From JADKHC01 sp047600805 (GTDB lineage: Bacteria > Verrucomicrobiota > Verrucomicrobiia > Opitutales > Opitutaceae), in NCBI GenBank assembly GCA_047600805.1, contig JASGKG010000001.1, positions 4,092,001-4,156,000 of the forward strand: a stretch of DNA of 64,000 nucleotides, written 5' to 3'. The notes below the pieces were generated by a model that was given only the letters and a program-made list of their open reading frames with translations, was not told the DNA's origin and did no database searches. The position numbers were made by a program, and so were the translations under genes. Positions 51,412 through 61,277 of the stretch are shown one piece after another (within the stretch, counting starts at the first letter, position 1; each line of letters begins with the position of its first letter).

Positions 51412-52671
51412 ATGCCCTCAGTTCTTATCGTCGACGACTTACTCTCCATTCATGAGATGCTCGATGCGGTGATTCAGCCCACCGGGTTTGCGACCTCGTT
51501 TGCGACGGATGGAGAAAAGGCATTGGTCCGCTACAAGGCCGAAAAGCCGGACATTGTGTTGGCGGACATCGACATGAAGCCGATGGATGGCATCACGCTC
51601 CTCAAACAGCTTAGACTTTTTGATCCGAACGCGGTCGTCATTATTATGACGGCTTACGCGAGTACCGAGAGTGCGATTCAGGCGCTGAAATACGGTTCTT
51701 TCGATTATCTTCAGAAGCCGTTTCGAGTAGATGAACTCATCTCCACGCTGAAGCGCGGTTTGGAGTACAAACAATTTAGCGCTGAGCGGACGACCAGCAC
51801 TCCGCCTTTCGCAGCGGCAAAATCTGCAGAAGCCGAAACACGTCTGATCGGCAATAGCCCGAAGTTTAAGAAGCTTTTGCAACAGATTAAAAAACTCTCG
51901 ACGGTTAAAACCCCTGTGCTGCTGCAAGGTGAAACCGGCACGGGAAAGACCACGATCGCAGAAGTCCTCCACGGGATGAGTGGGAGCGCCGACAACCCGT
52001 TCGTGCGAATCGATTGCTCGCTGAGCACCGAGGAAAACTTTCGCGAAGGTTTGCTTGGCGAAGGCGGCACCGGTGGTTCTTGGGTGAAACAGGCCAAAGG
52101 TGGCACGCTCTTCCTCGATCATCTGCAGTGTCTGCCACTCCCCATTCAAAAAGAGCTGGTGAGTGTTTTGCGGGCGACCGCTCAAGGTTTCCGTCTCGTC
52201 TGCACGACGTCCGAGGATTTGGAAAAACTCACTGACGAAGGCAAATTTCATGACGAACTCTTCTATCGTGTCGCTTCGTTGCCTGTAGTGCTTCCGCCAT
52301 TACGCGACCGCGCCGATGATATTCCCGCCCTGGTGAAATATTTCGCCTCCAAAGCAACCAACCCGTTGTTTGATGCGAGCCTTCTCGAAATCACCGAGGA
52401 TGCGATGGACGTGCTGAAGACTTACGATTGGCCGCACAATCTTACCGAACTCAACCAAGTGATCAGCAAGATCGCTTCCACTGCCGAGACGCGGGTGGTC
52501 ACTTCCCAAGAACTTCCCCTGCGGCTTAAAGAGGTTAAGAAATGGCCCTCGCTGGCTGATTATTTGGCCGGTCAACAGAAGCAGTATATCGACATGGTCG
52601 TTCGTGCTTGCGGAGACGACAAAGCCAAGGCTGCGAAAGTCTTGGGAATTGAGGCTGCGAAGATTAAGTAA
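51412..52671 (+). CDS. Receiver-AAA+ regulator lacking the GAFTGA loop
   Basis: The 419-residue protein has an N-terminal receiver with I-V-D-D-L and phosphoacceptor Asp in V-L-A-D-I-D-M-K, and Lys in L-Q-K-P-F. An NtrC-like AAA+ domain (about 145-375) has Walker A G-E-T-G-T-G-K-T. The GAFTGA loop that contacts sigma-54 is absent: the region reads L-G-E-G-G-T-G-G-S-W. Walker B-like G-T-L-F-L-D and the arginine-finger zone are present. The C-terminus ends A-K-A-A-K-V-L-G-I-E-A-A-K-I-K, a truncated Fis-like helix-turn-helix. It may not activate sigma-54 promoters. It follows pilC after 60 bases, so a pilus-linked role is likely. Confidence 0.8.
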   Translation: MPSVLIVDDLLSIHEMLDAVIQPTGFATSFATDGEKALVRYKAEKPDIVLADIDMKPMDGITLLKQLRLFDPNAVVIIMTAYASTESAIQALKYGSFDYLQKPFRVDELISTLKRGLEYKQFSAERTTSTPPFAAAKSAEAETRLIGNSPKFKKLLQQIKKLSTVKTPVLLQGETGTGKTTIAEVLHGMSGSADNPFVRIDCSLSTEENFREGLLGEGGTGGSWVKQAKGGTLFLDHLQCLPLPIQKELVSVLRATAQGFRLVCTTSEDLEKLTDEGKFHDELFYRVASLPVVLPPLRDRADDIPALVKYFASKATNPLFDASLLEITEDAMDVLKTYDWPHNLTELNQVISKIASTAETRVVTSQELPLRLKEVKKWPSLADYLAGQQKQYIDMVVRACGDDKAKAAKVLGIEAAKIK

Positions 52672-52788
52672 CGCTCGGCCATCTGCTTACAGATGAGCAG
52701 TTAAATCTCCAGAGCGGCCCCCGTCGTAAGATTGTTTCCCGCTTGCGCCTCTGGCGTGCCGTCTCAACTCTGCCGAGCGCTCACGCCC

Positions 52789-55700
52789 ATGCCCAAACGT
52801 TCCGATCTCAAGTCCATCCTCATCATCGGCGCCGGTCCCATCGTAATCGGCCAAGCCTGCGAGTTCGACTACTCAGGTACGCAGGCCTGTAAAGCGCTCA
52901 AGGAGGAGGGGTATCGTGTGATTTTGGTGAACTCCAATCCGGCGACGATCATGACCGACCCGGAGTTCGCTGATGTGACTTACATCGAGCCGCTGACGAT
53001 CGAGATGCTCGAGAAGATCATCGAGGCGGAGCGTCCTTCCGCACTGCTGCCCACGCTTGGCGGTCAAACCGCGCTCAATCTCTCGATGGACCTTCACAAG
53101 TCCGGCATTCTCGCCAAGTACGGCGTGGAAATGATCGGTGCAAAACCCGACGCTATCGCCAAGGGCGAGGATCGTGAGCTCTTCAAGCAGGCGATGCTTA
53201 AGATCGGCTTGGACGTGGCGCGCTCCCGTACGGTTAAGTCCATGGAAGAGGCTCGCGCGGCTGCGGACATGCTTGGAATGTATCCGCTCATCATCCGTCC
53301 GTCGTTTACGCTCGGCGGCTCCGGTGGCGGCATCGCTTACAACAAAGAAGAATTTGAGCGCATCGTAGCCAATGGCCTCGATCTATCACCGGTTCACGAA
53401 GTGCTCGTCGAAGAGTGTCTGCTCGGATGGAAGGAATACGAGATGGAGGTCATGCGCGATCACAAGGATCAATGCGTGGTCATATGCTCCATCGAGAATT
53501 TCGACCCGATGGGTGTGCATACCGGCGACTCGATCACGGTAGCGCCAGCGATGACTCTAACCGATAAAGAGTACCAAATCATGCGCGACGCGTCTTTCGC
53601 GGTCATTCGCGAGATCGGTGTCGAGACCGGCGGCTCTAACATTCAGTTTTCCGTCGATCCGCAGACCGGCCGCATGGTCGTGATCGAAATGAATCCGCGC
53701 GTCAGCCGCAGCTCTGCGCTTGCCTCGAAGGCCACCGGTTTTCCAATCGCGAAAATCGCGGCCAAGCTCGCCGTCGGCTACTCACTCGACGAGTTGAGGA
53801 ACGACATCACGCGTCTCACGCCTGCATCGTTTGAGCCCACGATTGACTACGTGGTGACAAAGATCCCGCGCTTTACGTTCGAAAAATTCCCTGATGCGGA
53901 TCCAACGCTCACGTCGGCCATGAAATCCGTCGGCGAGGCGATGGCCATCGGCCGTACGTTCAAAGAGTCTGTTCAGAAGGCGTTGCGTTCGCTCGAAATC
54001 GGAGCTCGTGGCTTTGGCGGTGGCGGAAAGTACGGCGATGATGTCGTTCCTGAGGACGGCGTGATTCGTCAGAAGCTTTGCACACCGTGCGCCGAGCGAA
54101 TCTTCTTCATTCGTTACGCCTATTTGGCCGGCTACACCGTCGATCAGATCTTCGACCTGACGAAGATTGATCCTTGGTTCCTTACGCAGCTTCACGAAAT
54201 CTTCGAGATGGAGCAGGAGCTTAAGACGCACAATCTCGTCAATATCGATACGACCTTGCTGCGGCGCGCGAAACAGTTTGGCTTCTCGGACAACCAGCTC
54301 GCGCACATTCTCAAAACCGAATTCTCAGCGGTCCGCGCCGAACGCAAAAAGCGCAGCGTCAACACGACTTACCGTCTGGTCGATACGTGCGCGGCTGAGT
54401 TCGAGGCCTTCACGCCGTATTACTATTCCAGCTATGGCGACGAAAACGAGGTGCTCCCTTCGAAGAAGCGCAAGATCATGATCCTTGGCGGCGGTCCGAA
54501 CCGCATCGGCCAAGGCATTGAATTCGACTACTGCTGTGTGCACGCCAGCTTCGCCCTTCGTGAAATCGGCTTCGAAACCGTGATGGTCAATTCGAATCCC
54601 GAAACAGTCTCTACCGACTACGACACTTCTGACCGGCTCTATTTCGAACCGCTCACGCTCGAAGACGTGCTCGAAATCTACGAGCAGGAAAAATGCGAAG
54701 GCGCCATCGTTCAATTCGGTGGCCAGACTCCGCTCAATCTCGCCACCGTCCTGAAGGCTAATGGCGTCAACATCATCGGCACTTCGCCGGAATCCATCGA
54801 CACGGCCGAGGACCGGAAGCTTTTCGCCGCGATCCTTAATAAGCTAAACCTGAAGCAACCGGCAAATCGCACCGCACTTAATGAGAGCGAGGCGCTTGGC
54901 CTCGCGCACCAGATCGGTTTCCCCGTGTTGCTTCGCCCGTCCTTCGTGCTCGGCGGCCGCGGCATGTTTATCGTTTATAACGAAAACGATTTCAAATCCG
55001 TCATCAGCCAGGCCTTCGCGGCCATGCCAGGAAAACCTGTTCTTATCGACAAATTCCTGGAGGACGCGATTGAGCTCGACGTGGACTGTATCAGCGACGG
55101 CGAGACCACCGTTATCGGCGGCATGCTTGAGCATATTGAGTTCGCCGGCGTGCACTCAGGCGACGCTGCGATGGTTATGCCTCCGCACACGCTGGGCAAC
55201 GAGATGCTCGCCACGGTCCGTGAGGCCACTTACGCGTTGGCTCGTGAGCTCAAGGTCATCGGCCTGATGAACGTCCAGTTCGCGATCAAGGATAACCAGC
55301 TCTACGTCCTCGAAGTGAATCCGCGCGCCTCGCGTACCGTCCCGTTTGTCGCAAAGGCAATGGGCGTGCCGCTGGCTAAGCTTGCCGCGAAGATTATGAC
55401 CGGCAAAAAGTTGAAGGACCTCGGCTTCACTCGCGAACAGACGCCAAAACACTGGTGCGTGAAGGAAGCAGTCTTCCCGTTCGTTCGCTTCCCCGGCGCG
55501 ATGATTACGCTTGGGCCGGAAATGCGTTCGACTGGCGAAGTCATGGGACTCGACGAAGATCTCGGCATCGCCTTCGCCAAGGCGCAGGCCGCAGCCAAAC
55601 CAGGACTTCCCACCAAGGGTAACGTTTTCCTTTCGGTCAAAAACGAGGACAAACCACTCGCCGTCGACATTGCGCGTCAGCTCGTTTCGCTGGGCTTCGA

Positions 55701-56025
55701 GATTTTCTCGACCAGCGGCACCTGCAAAACGCTCCTCGATAACGGCGTGAAGGCCACGCGCCTCGCGAAGATCGACGAAGGCCGTCCGACGGCGGTTGAC
55801 ATGATCAAGAACGGACAAATCCAGCTGATCATCAACACGCCGAGCGGCATGATTCCGCGCAAAGATGAAAACAAGATTCGTTCGGCCGCATATGCTCACA
55901 ACATCTGCATTATGACGACCATCACCGGCGCGCAGGCCGCCTTAAATGGCATCAAGGCGCTCCGAAATAAAAAAGTCGGCGTCCGCCCGATCCAAAAGTA
56001 CATCGGCAACGTCAACGTGCTGTAG
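52789..56025 (+). CDS. carB: Carbamoyl-phosphate synthase large subunit
   Basis: The 1078-residue enzyme makes carbamoyl phosphate for arginine and pyrimidine synthesis. The start at 52789 gives the standard M-P-K-R. It has two ATP-grasp halves, each with repeated motifs (G-Q-A-C-E-F-D-Y and G-Q-G-I-E-F-D-Y; E-M-N-P-R-V-S-R-S and E-V-N-P-R-A-S-R-T). The C-terminal allosteric domain (about 935-1078) has the family G-T-C-K-T-L. Length matches E. coli (1073). No carA is adjacent. Confidence 0.97.
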   Translation: MPKRSDLKSILIIGAGPIVIGQACEFDYSGTQACKALKEEGYRVILVNSNPATIMTDPEFADVTYIEPLTIEMLEKIIEAERPSALLPTLGGQTALNLSMDLHKSGILAKYGVEMIGAKPDAIAKGEDRELFKQAMLKIGLDVARSRTVKSMEEARAAADMLGMYPLIIRPSFTLGGSGGGIAYNKEEFERIVANGLDLSPVHEVLVEECLLGWKEYEMEVMRDHKDQCVVICSIENFDPMGVHTGDSITVAPAMTLTDKEYQIMRDASFAVIREIGVETGGSNIQFSVDPQTGRMVVIEMNPRVSRSSALASKATGFPIAKIAAKLAVGYSLDELRNDITRLTPASFEPTIDYVVTKIPRFTFEKFPDADPTLTSAMKSVGEAMAIGRTFKESVQKALRSLEIGARGFGGGGKYGDDVVPEDGVIRQKLCTPCAERIFFIRYAYLAGYTVDQIFDLTKIDPWFLTQLHEIFEMEQELKTHNLVNIDTTLLRRAKQFGFSDNQLAHILKTEFSAVRAERKKRSVNTTYRLVDTCAAEFEAFTPYYYSSYGDENEVLPSKKRKIMILGGGPNRIGQGIEFDYCCVHASFALREIGFETVMVNSNPETVSTDYDTSDRLYFEPLTLEDVLEIYEQEKCEGAIVQFGGQTPLNLATVLKANGVNIIGTSPESIDTAEDRKLFAAILNKLNLKQPANRTALNESEALGLAHQIGFPVLLRPSFVLGGRGMFIVYNENDFKSVISQAFAAMPGKPVLIDKFLEDAIELDVDCISDGETTVIGGMLEHIEFAGVHSGDAAMVMPPHTLGNEMLATVREATYALARELKVIGLMNVQFAIKDNQLYVLEVNPRASRTVPFVAKAMGVPLAKLAAKIMTGKKLKDLGFTREQTPKHWCVKEAVFPFVRFPGAMITLGPEMRSTGEVMGLDEDLGIAFAKAQAAAKPGLPTKGNVFLSVKNEDKPLAVDIARQLVSLGFEIFSTSGTCKTLLDNGVKATRLAKIDEGRPTAVDMIKNGQIQLIINTPSGMIPRKDENKIRSAAYAHNICIMTTITGAQAALNGIKALRNKKVGVRPIQKYIGNVNVL

Positions 56026-56052
56026 CCGTTCCAACCTTTGGAAAGTTTTTAG

Positions 56053-56080
56053 AAGGACGCAGGAAACTGCGTCCTTTTTT
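56053..56080 (+). terminator. Intrinsic terminator of carB
   Basis: AAGGACGCAG (56053-56062) and CTGCGTCCTT (56067-56076) form a perfect 10-base stem with a GAAA loop, followed by further T residues to 56080. It lies just before the end of the convergent ABC operon, and may serve both strands. Confidence 0.9.
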
Positions 56081-56081
56081 G

Positions 56082-57212
56082 TTAGCTCAGGGTCTTCTTG
56101 AAGCGGCTCACCGCAAAGCCCATGACGACCATCCCGAGTAGGAGGAGCGCTACGAGCTGTGGCCAGAGAATGTCGAAACCCACGCCTTTCAGGAAAACGC
56201 CGCGGATAATCACCAGCATGTAGCGCAGCGGGTCGATCATGCTCAGCCATTGAAAAAATGGCGGCATGTTGGCGATGGGAAAGATGAAACCGGAGAACAG
56301 CATCGCGGGGAAAAAGAAGAAAAACGTGGTCATCATCGCCTGCTGCTGGGTGCGGCTGACGGTTGAGATGAAGAGCCCGATGCCAAGGGTGACGATGAGG
56401 AAGAGCGCGACGCCGAGCAGCAGCAGAGCGAAGCTGCCACGGAACGGGATCTTGAACCAAAGCAATGCGACAGCCGTAATCAACCCCACGTCGATGAATC
56501 CAATCACCGCAAACGGCGCGGATTTGCCCAGGATAAACTCCACCGGCTTGATCGGTGTCACCATGATCTGCTCGATCGTGCCGACCTCCTTTTCGCGCAC
56601 AATTGCCATGCTCGTCAGCATTAGACTGATCAACATGACCATCATCGCGATGATCCCGGGCACATAGAATTGTCGGCTCTCAAGATCGGCATTAAACCAA
56701 GCGCGTGGTTGGAGATTCACGCTGCCAACCGGCACGGTGCGCCCGGCGAGTCGGAGTGTGCGGTCGAGAACGAGCGCGTTATCGGCGTTGGCGACGATGG
56801 TGTTCGCATAGTTCACGACGTAGCGCGCGGTGTTGGAATCCGCGCCGTCCACGATCAATTGCAGCGGAGCCTGTTGGCCGCTGTCGCGCCGTTGCTCAAA
56901 GCCGGCGTTAATTTGGATCACGGCAGCCGCAGTCGCGGAGTCGATCAAGGATCGCGCGTAATCTTCATCGTCGGTGTTCGCGATTACTTCAAAATAGGAG
57001 GAGCCGGTGAAACGCTGGACAATTTCCCGGCTGGCCACGGTATTGTCGCGATCCACGACGACGAGCGGCACGTGACGCACGTCGAGGGTGACGGCGTATC
57101 CAAAAATCAACGTCTGGAGGATCGGCACACCCACAATGACCATGCGCATGCGTGGATCACGCAGGATCGAGCGGAATTCTTTTCGCAGAAGAGTGAGGAT
57201 GCGTTCCCACAT
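56082..57212 (-). CDS. ybhR: ABC-2 type permease (YbhR-like)
   Basis: The 376-residue membrane protein has an N-terminal helix (about 25-45), a periplasmic region and five or six C-terminal helices (about 175-370). It has the ABC-2 export pattern, with V-K-E/R-E-K-E-V-G-T-I-E-Q-I-M-V-T-P near 210, and a closing R-Y-M-L-V-I-I-R-G-V-F-L-K-G-V-G near 330. It closely resembles its neighbour at 57215, so they are likely a heterodimer, as in YbhS/YbhR. It is the last gene of the operon. Confidence 0.85.
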   Translation of the reverse strand: MWERILTLLRKEFRSILRDPRMRMVIVGVPILQTLIFGYAVTLDVRHVPLVVVDRDNTVASREIVQRFTGSSYFEVIANTDDEDYARSLIDSATAAAVIQINAGFEQRRDSGQQAPLQLIVDGADSNTARYVVNYANTIVANADNALVLDRTLRLAGRTVPVGSVNLQPRAWFNADLESRQFYVPGIIAMMVMLISLMLTSMAIVREKEVGTIEQIMVTPIKPVEFILGKSAPFAVIGFIDVGLITAVALLWFKIPFRGSFALLLLGVALFLIVTLGIGLFISTVSRTQQQAMMTTFFFFFPAMLFSGFIFPIANMPPFFQWLSMIDPLRYMLVIIRGVFLKGVGFDILWPQLVALLLLGMVVMGFAVSRFKKTLS

Positions 57213-57214
57213 GG

Positions 57215-58348
57215 TCAGGAGAGGCGTTTGCGGGTTCGCGCTATCGCAACGCCGAGCATCAGCGCCGCGAAGATCAAGAGAAAGAGGGCATCCATCCAGA
57301 GCACGCTCACGCCGACGCCGCGGAGGAAGATTCCTTTAACCATCGAAACGAAGTAACGCGCCGGTACGACGTGCGTGATTCCACGAACGACGAGAGGCAT
57401 GTTGGCGATGGCGAAGGCGAATCCGGAGAGCAGAAACGCGGGAAGGAAGGTCGCCACCATCGCGAGCTGGCTTGCGAGCAGTTGTTGCCGAGCTAACGCA
57501 CTGATGAGAATGCCTTGGGCGAGTGTTGCGACGATGAACAGTGTGCCGGACGCAAAAAGCAGGGGCACGCTCCCGCGCAATGGGACGTGGAACAGGTGCA
57601 CGGCCATTAAAACCGCGAGAATCAGATCGACGATCCCGATGCCGAGGTAGGGGATGAGTTTCCCCAGGATGAGTTCGGCGGGCTTCACGGGAGTGGAAAT
57701 CAATTGTTCCATGGTGCCGGTTTCCCATTCGCGGGCGACGGTGAGCGACGTGAGCAACGCCGAAATCAACCCCATGATCACTGCGAGAATTCCCGGTACG
57801 ATGAAGTTGCGGCTCGCAAGGTCGGGGTTGAACCAAACGCGGGTGCGCAGGTCGAGGCCGCCCTGTGGCGTAGCGCCGGTTCGCCGCTGGATTTGATCAA
57901 GGGTTAGCTGGCGGTTGAATGTCAGTGTGATAGCCGCGGCATAGCCAAGCACGATGCCGGCGGTGTTTGAATCCGAACCATCCACTATCGCTTGAGCGGC
58001 GGCCGTCCGGCCCGCATCGAGATCTTGAGCGAAGGTCGAAGGGATGATCAATCCGAGCATGGCCTCGCGCGAATCGATCGCATGCTCGATCGCGTGATAA
58101 TTCGATGCCGTTTGCACCAGTGAGAAATACGGCGTGGCGGTAAAGCGGGAGATGAACTCACGACTTTGTGGTGTGCTGCTTTGATCCCAGACCACGAAAG
58201 GAACTCGGTCGACGTCCAGCGTCAGGGCGTACCCAAACATCACCAGCATCAGCATGGGGATGCCGACCGCGAGCCCGAGGCTCCGCGGATCACGTCGGAT
58301 GTGCAGGGCCTCTTTTCGGGCGACAGCCCAGAGCCGGCGCAGGTTCAT
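57215..58348 (-). CDS. ybhS: ABC-2 type permease (YbhS-like)
   Basis: The 377-residue membrane protein has the same architecture as its paralogue at 56082: an N-terminal helix, then R-E-W-E-T-G-T-M-E-Q-L-I-S-T-P near 212, a helix bundle, and R-Y-F-V-S-M-V-K-G-I-F-L-R-G-V-G near 332. In the YbhGFSR family the two permeases form the channel. It overlaps the upstream ATPase gene by four bases, and its stop is 2 bases before the YbhR-like start. Confidence 0.85.
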   Translation of the reverse strand: MNLRRLWAVARKEALHIRRDPRSLGLAVGIPMLMLVMFGYALTLDVDRVPFVVWDQSSTPQSREFISRFTATPYFSLVQTASNYHAIEHAIDSREAMLGLIIPSTFAQDLDAGRTAAAQAIVDGSDSNTAGIVLGYAAAITLTFNRQLTLDQIQRRTGATPQGGLDLRTRVWFNPDLASRNFIVPGILAVIMGLISALLTSLTVAREWETGTMEQLISTPVKPAELILGKLIPYLGIGIVDLILAVLMAVHLFHVPLRGSVPLLFASGTLFIVATLAQGILISALARQQLLASQLAMVATFLPAFLLSGFAFAIANMPLVVRGITHVVPARYFVSMVKGIFLRGVGVSVLWMDALFLLIFAALMLGVAIARTRKRLS

Positions 58349-59313
58349 TGGCGAAACTCCTTCTGCGCACCTTCAGCGCGATCGCGTGACTCGATTAATG
58401 AAACAAAAACGTCTTCCAGAGTCGGCACGATGCGTTCGATACGGTGAAATTGTATCTTTGCGCCAGTTAAGGCAGTGCGAATGCCGGCGATCGCAGCGTC
58501 GGCGTTTTCGGCGACCGCGTGCAAACCCTTGCCGAACAGAGCAGTCTCTTTCACGGCTGGCACGCGTTCGAGAATAGCCATGGCCTCGTTGGGCCGTTCG
58601 CAGTCGATCTCGAGGACAGCGTCTGTCATGTGCTTGGTTTTCAGCTCGCGTGGCCGACCCAGGGCGATCAATTCCCCTCGGTAAATGATGCCGAGCCGGT
58701 CGCAGTACTCGGATTCCTCCATGTAGTGCGTCGTGACGAATACAGTCACGCCCTGCGCGGCGAGTTCGTAGATGAGGTCCCAAAATTGCCGGCGGCTGTT
58801 GGGGTCGACACCAGACGTGGGTTCGTCGAGAAAAAGGATCGGTGGCTCGTGCAACACCGCACAACCGAGCGCCAATCGTTGTTTCCATCCGCCAGAGAGC
58901 GTGCTGGTGCGCGAGTGGCGATGTTCGGTCAGGCCGGCCATGTGCAGCACCCAATCTTTACGCGCGGCTTTTCGATCCGGTGCTAACTGGTAAATACCGC
59001 TATAGAAATCGATATTTTCCTCGACGGTGAGTTCGTCGTAGAGGGAAAATTTTTGGCTCATGTAGCCAATTCGGGTTTTAATCAGCTCGGTCTCGCGGCG
59101 GATGTCGAAACCCGCGACCCGGCCGGTGCCGCCACTCGGCGTGAGCAGCCCGCAAAGCATGCGGATCGTTGTCGACTTGCCCGCGCCGTTCGGACCGAGA
59201 AAGCCGAAGATTTCTCCGCGGGCGACCGAAAATGAAATGCCCGCGACCGCGCGAAATTCGCCGAACCGTTTTTCGAGATTATCCACCGCGACGATTTGTT
59301 CTTCTGCACTCAT
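58345..59313 (-). CDS. ABC transporter ATPase (second half of split YbhF)
   Basis: The 322-residue ATPase has Walker A G-P-N-G-A-G-K-S-T, signature L-S-G-G-W-K-Q-R-L, and Walker B I-L-F-L-D-E-P-T-S-G-V-D. The C-terminal region (about 225-310) is typical of drug-type exporters. In E. coli ybhF is one gene with two ATPase halves; here they are separate, with the other at 59310. It overlaps both neighbours by four bases. Confidence 0.88.
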   Translation of the reverse strand: MSAEEQIVAVDNLEKRFGEFRAVAGISFSVARGEIFGFLGPNGAGKSTTIRMLCGLLTPSGGTGRVAGFDIRRETELIKTRIGYMSQKFSLYDELTVEENIDFYSGIYQLAPDRKAARKDWVLHMAGLTEHRHSRTSTLSGGWKQRLALGCAVLHEPPILFLDEPTSGVDPNSRRQFWDLIYELAAQGVTVFVTTHYMEESEYCDRLGIIYRGELIALGRPRELKTKHMTDAVLEIDCERPNEAMAILERVPAVKETALFGKGLHAVAENADAAIAGIRTALTGAKIQFHRIERIVPTLEDVFVSLIESRDRAEGAQKEFRQ

Positions 59314-60251
59314 GGGTGGCCGGAGGCCTCCTTTTGGCCGATAACAGAAACGAATACGTCCTCCAGTGACGGCTCGATCGCGTGCAGCGAAAGTAAGTCG
59401 AACCCTTCTGAACCGACAAGGCGGCGGATCTCGGTCTCGGCGTTCGTAGCATTTGGCGTGGCAACGTGGACGCGGTCTCCGAAGAGCCCGACAGAGGAGT
59501 TGGACAATTTGGAGCGGAGTAATAGTGCGGTGCGACGTGGAGCATTTGTGCGCACTTCGAGGAGAGCGCCGCCCATGAGACGTTTCACCTCGTCCGGCGT
59601 GCCGACGCCGACGAGTTTGCCCTGGTGAAGCAACGCGAGCCGATTGCAGCGTTCAGCTTCGTCGAGATAGGCGGTCGAGACGAAGAGCGTGACGCCGTCA
59701 CGAACCAATTGATAAAGGATTCGCCAGAAATCGCGCCGCGAGACTGGGTCGACGCCGTTCGTCGGTTCGTCGAGAAAGAGCACGCGCGGTGTGTGGATGA
59801 GAGCGCAGGCGAGACCGAGCTTTTGCTTCATTCCGCCGGAAAGATTTCCGGCGCGTCGATGCTTGAACGGCGTGAGATTGCTGAAGCCGAGCAGTTGCTC
59901 GGTGCGCGCTTTGATTTGCTGGCGCGGCACGTTGTAGATATCGGCGTAGAAGGCGATGTTCTCGCTGACGGTGAGATCAGGATACAAGCCGAACCTTTGA
60001 CTCATATATCCGATGTGATCTTTCAGCCGATCCGATTGATGCGCTACGTCGCAGCCGCTGACCACCGCGGTGCCCGCGCTCGCGGATAAAATCCCGGTGA
60101 GCATTCGCATGGTCGTGGTTTTCCCTGCGCCATCGGGGCCCACCAAGCCGAAGATCTCGCCTTCCTCAACTTGGAGATCGAGGCTATCGACCGCTACGAG
60201 TTTGTCGAAGCAGTGACGCAGTCCCTGGGTTTTTATGGCAGGCGCGGGCAT
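59310..60251 (-). CDS. ABC transporter ATPase (first half of split YbhF)
   Basis: The 313-residue ATPase has Walker A G-P-D-G-A-G-K-T-T, signature L-S-G-G-M-K-Q-K-L, and Walker B V-L-F-L-D-E-P-T-N-G-V-D. The Asp in the Walker A loop (G-P-D rather than G-P-N) matches the N-terminal half of YbhF/RbbA-like fused proteins. It pairs with the second ATPase at 58345, which it overlaps by four bases. It follows the membrane-fusion gene after 9 bases. Confidence 0.88.
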   Translation of the reverse strand: MPAPAIKTQGLRHCFDKLVAVDSLDLQVEEGEIFGLVGPDGAGKTTTMRMLTGILSASAGTAVVSGCDVAHQSDRLKDHIGYMSQRFGLYPDLTVSENIAFYADIYNVPRQQIKARTEQLLGFSNLTPFKHRRAGNLSGGMKQKLGLACALIHTPRVLFLDEPTNGVDPVSRRDFWRILYQLVRDGVTLFVSTAYLDEAERCNRLALLHQGKLVGVGTPDEVKRLMGGALLEVRTNAPRRTALLLRSKLSNSSVGLFGDRVHVATPNATNAETEIRRLVGSEGFDLLSLHAIEPSLEDVFVSVIGQKEASGHP

Positions 60252-60260
60252 GATACTGCG

Positions 60261-61277
60261 TTATTCGGCGCGCGCAGGGATTTCGACGTCGGCTGCCATG
60301 CCGGGCTTGAGTTCGTCGGTTGTGTTTAAGACGTCCACTTTGACGCGAAACACGAGCTTTACGCGCTCTTTAGGTGTTTGGACCGTTTTGGGTGTGAACT
60401 CAGCCTCCGAAGAAATAAAGCTGACGGTGCCTTCAAACGTTTTGTCTGGGGCGGTGTCGGTGCGTATCTTCAGCTTTTGTCCGAGGTGGACACGGCCGAG
60501 GTCGGTCTGATTAACGTAGGCGCGAACCCACGTGTGGAGGGTGTCAGCGACGGTTACGATGGGCGTTCCGGCGGCCACAAATTCTCCGGGCTCGATGTTG
60601 TGGGATACGACGATACCGCTGAACGGTGCGGCTAATTTTGTGTTTTCGACCTGTGTTTGGGCAATGCTTACGCTGGCCCTCGCTTGCTGCACGCGTGCTT
60701 TGGCCTGAGCGATTTGTTCGGCACGAGGACCCTCTTTGAGAAGCTTTAAGCGTTCGCCTGCTTCGACGACCTTTGCATCGGCGACTCGCAATTGAGCTTG
60801 GGCGGTGTCGAAATCGCGTACGGTGACAGCGTCTTTCGTGCGCAGGTCTTCGAAGCGGGAGAAATCGACCTGTGCGCGATCGCGTTCGGCTTCGGCGCTG
60901 CGTACCGTTGCCTCCGCGGAAGCGATTTCCTGGGGCCGTGAACCGGCCTCCAACTCGGCCAGAGCCGCTTCTGCGGCGGCGAGCTCGGCTTGGCGGAGCT
61001 CAAGCTGTTGACGCTGTTCGACGTCATCGAGACGAGCGATCGGCTGACCAGCAGAAACTCTTTGGCCTTCAGAGATGGTTCGTTCGACGACGCGTCCCGG
61101 GATTTTGAAACCAAGCTGTGCGTCGACGACTTCGATATTGCCGGAGAGGACGAGGAGGCCGTCGCGTTCGGCCGTGTTGCGCCCGCAGGCCGCGGCGAAC
61201 AGGCATACGCCGGCCAGGGCTCCAGCGCGGCTAAGGCGATGGATGCGCGCGCGGATGTTTTTTGAGGTGATTTTCAT
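60261..61277 (-). CDS. ybhG: HlyD-family membrane fusion lipoprotein (YbhG-like)
   Basis: The 338-residue protein begins with a signal ending in the lipobox A-A-A-C-G near residue 30. A biotinyl-lipoyl domain (about 45-90) has K-I-P-G-R-V, then a long alpha-helical hairpin (about 90-215), then G-I-V-V-S-H-N-I-E-P-G-E-F-V and the beta-barrel domain (about 220-335). It links the ABC transporter to an outer-membrane exit. YbhG in E. coli has a signal anchor rather than a clear lipobox. The start overlaps the end of the TetR gene by 47 bases. Confidence 0.88.
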   Translation of the reverse strand: MKITSKNIRARIHRLSRAGALAGVCLFAAACGRNTAERDGLLVLSGNIEVVDAQLGFKIPGRVVERTISEGQRVSAGQPIARLDDVEQRQQLELRQAELAAAEAALAELEAGSRPQEIASAEATVRSAEAERDRAQVDFSRFEDLRTKDAVTVRDFDTAQAQLRVADAKVVEAGERLKLLKEGPRAEQIAQAKARVQQARASVSIAQTQVENTKLAAPFSGIVVSHNIEPGEFVAAGTPIVTVADTLHTWVRAYVNQTDLGRVHLGQKLKIRTDTAPDKTFEGTVSFISSEAEFTPKTVQTPKERVKLVFRVKVDVLNTTDELKPGMAADVEIPARAE

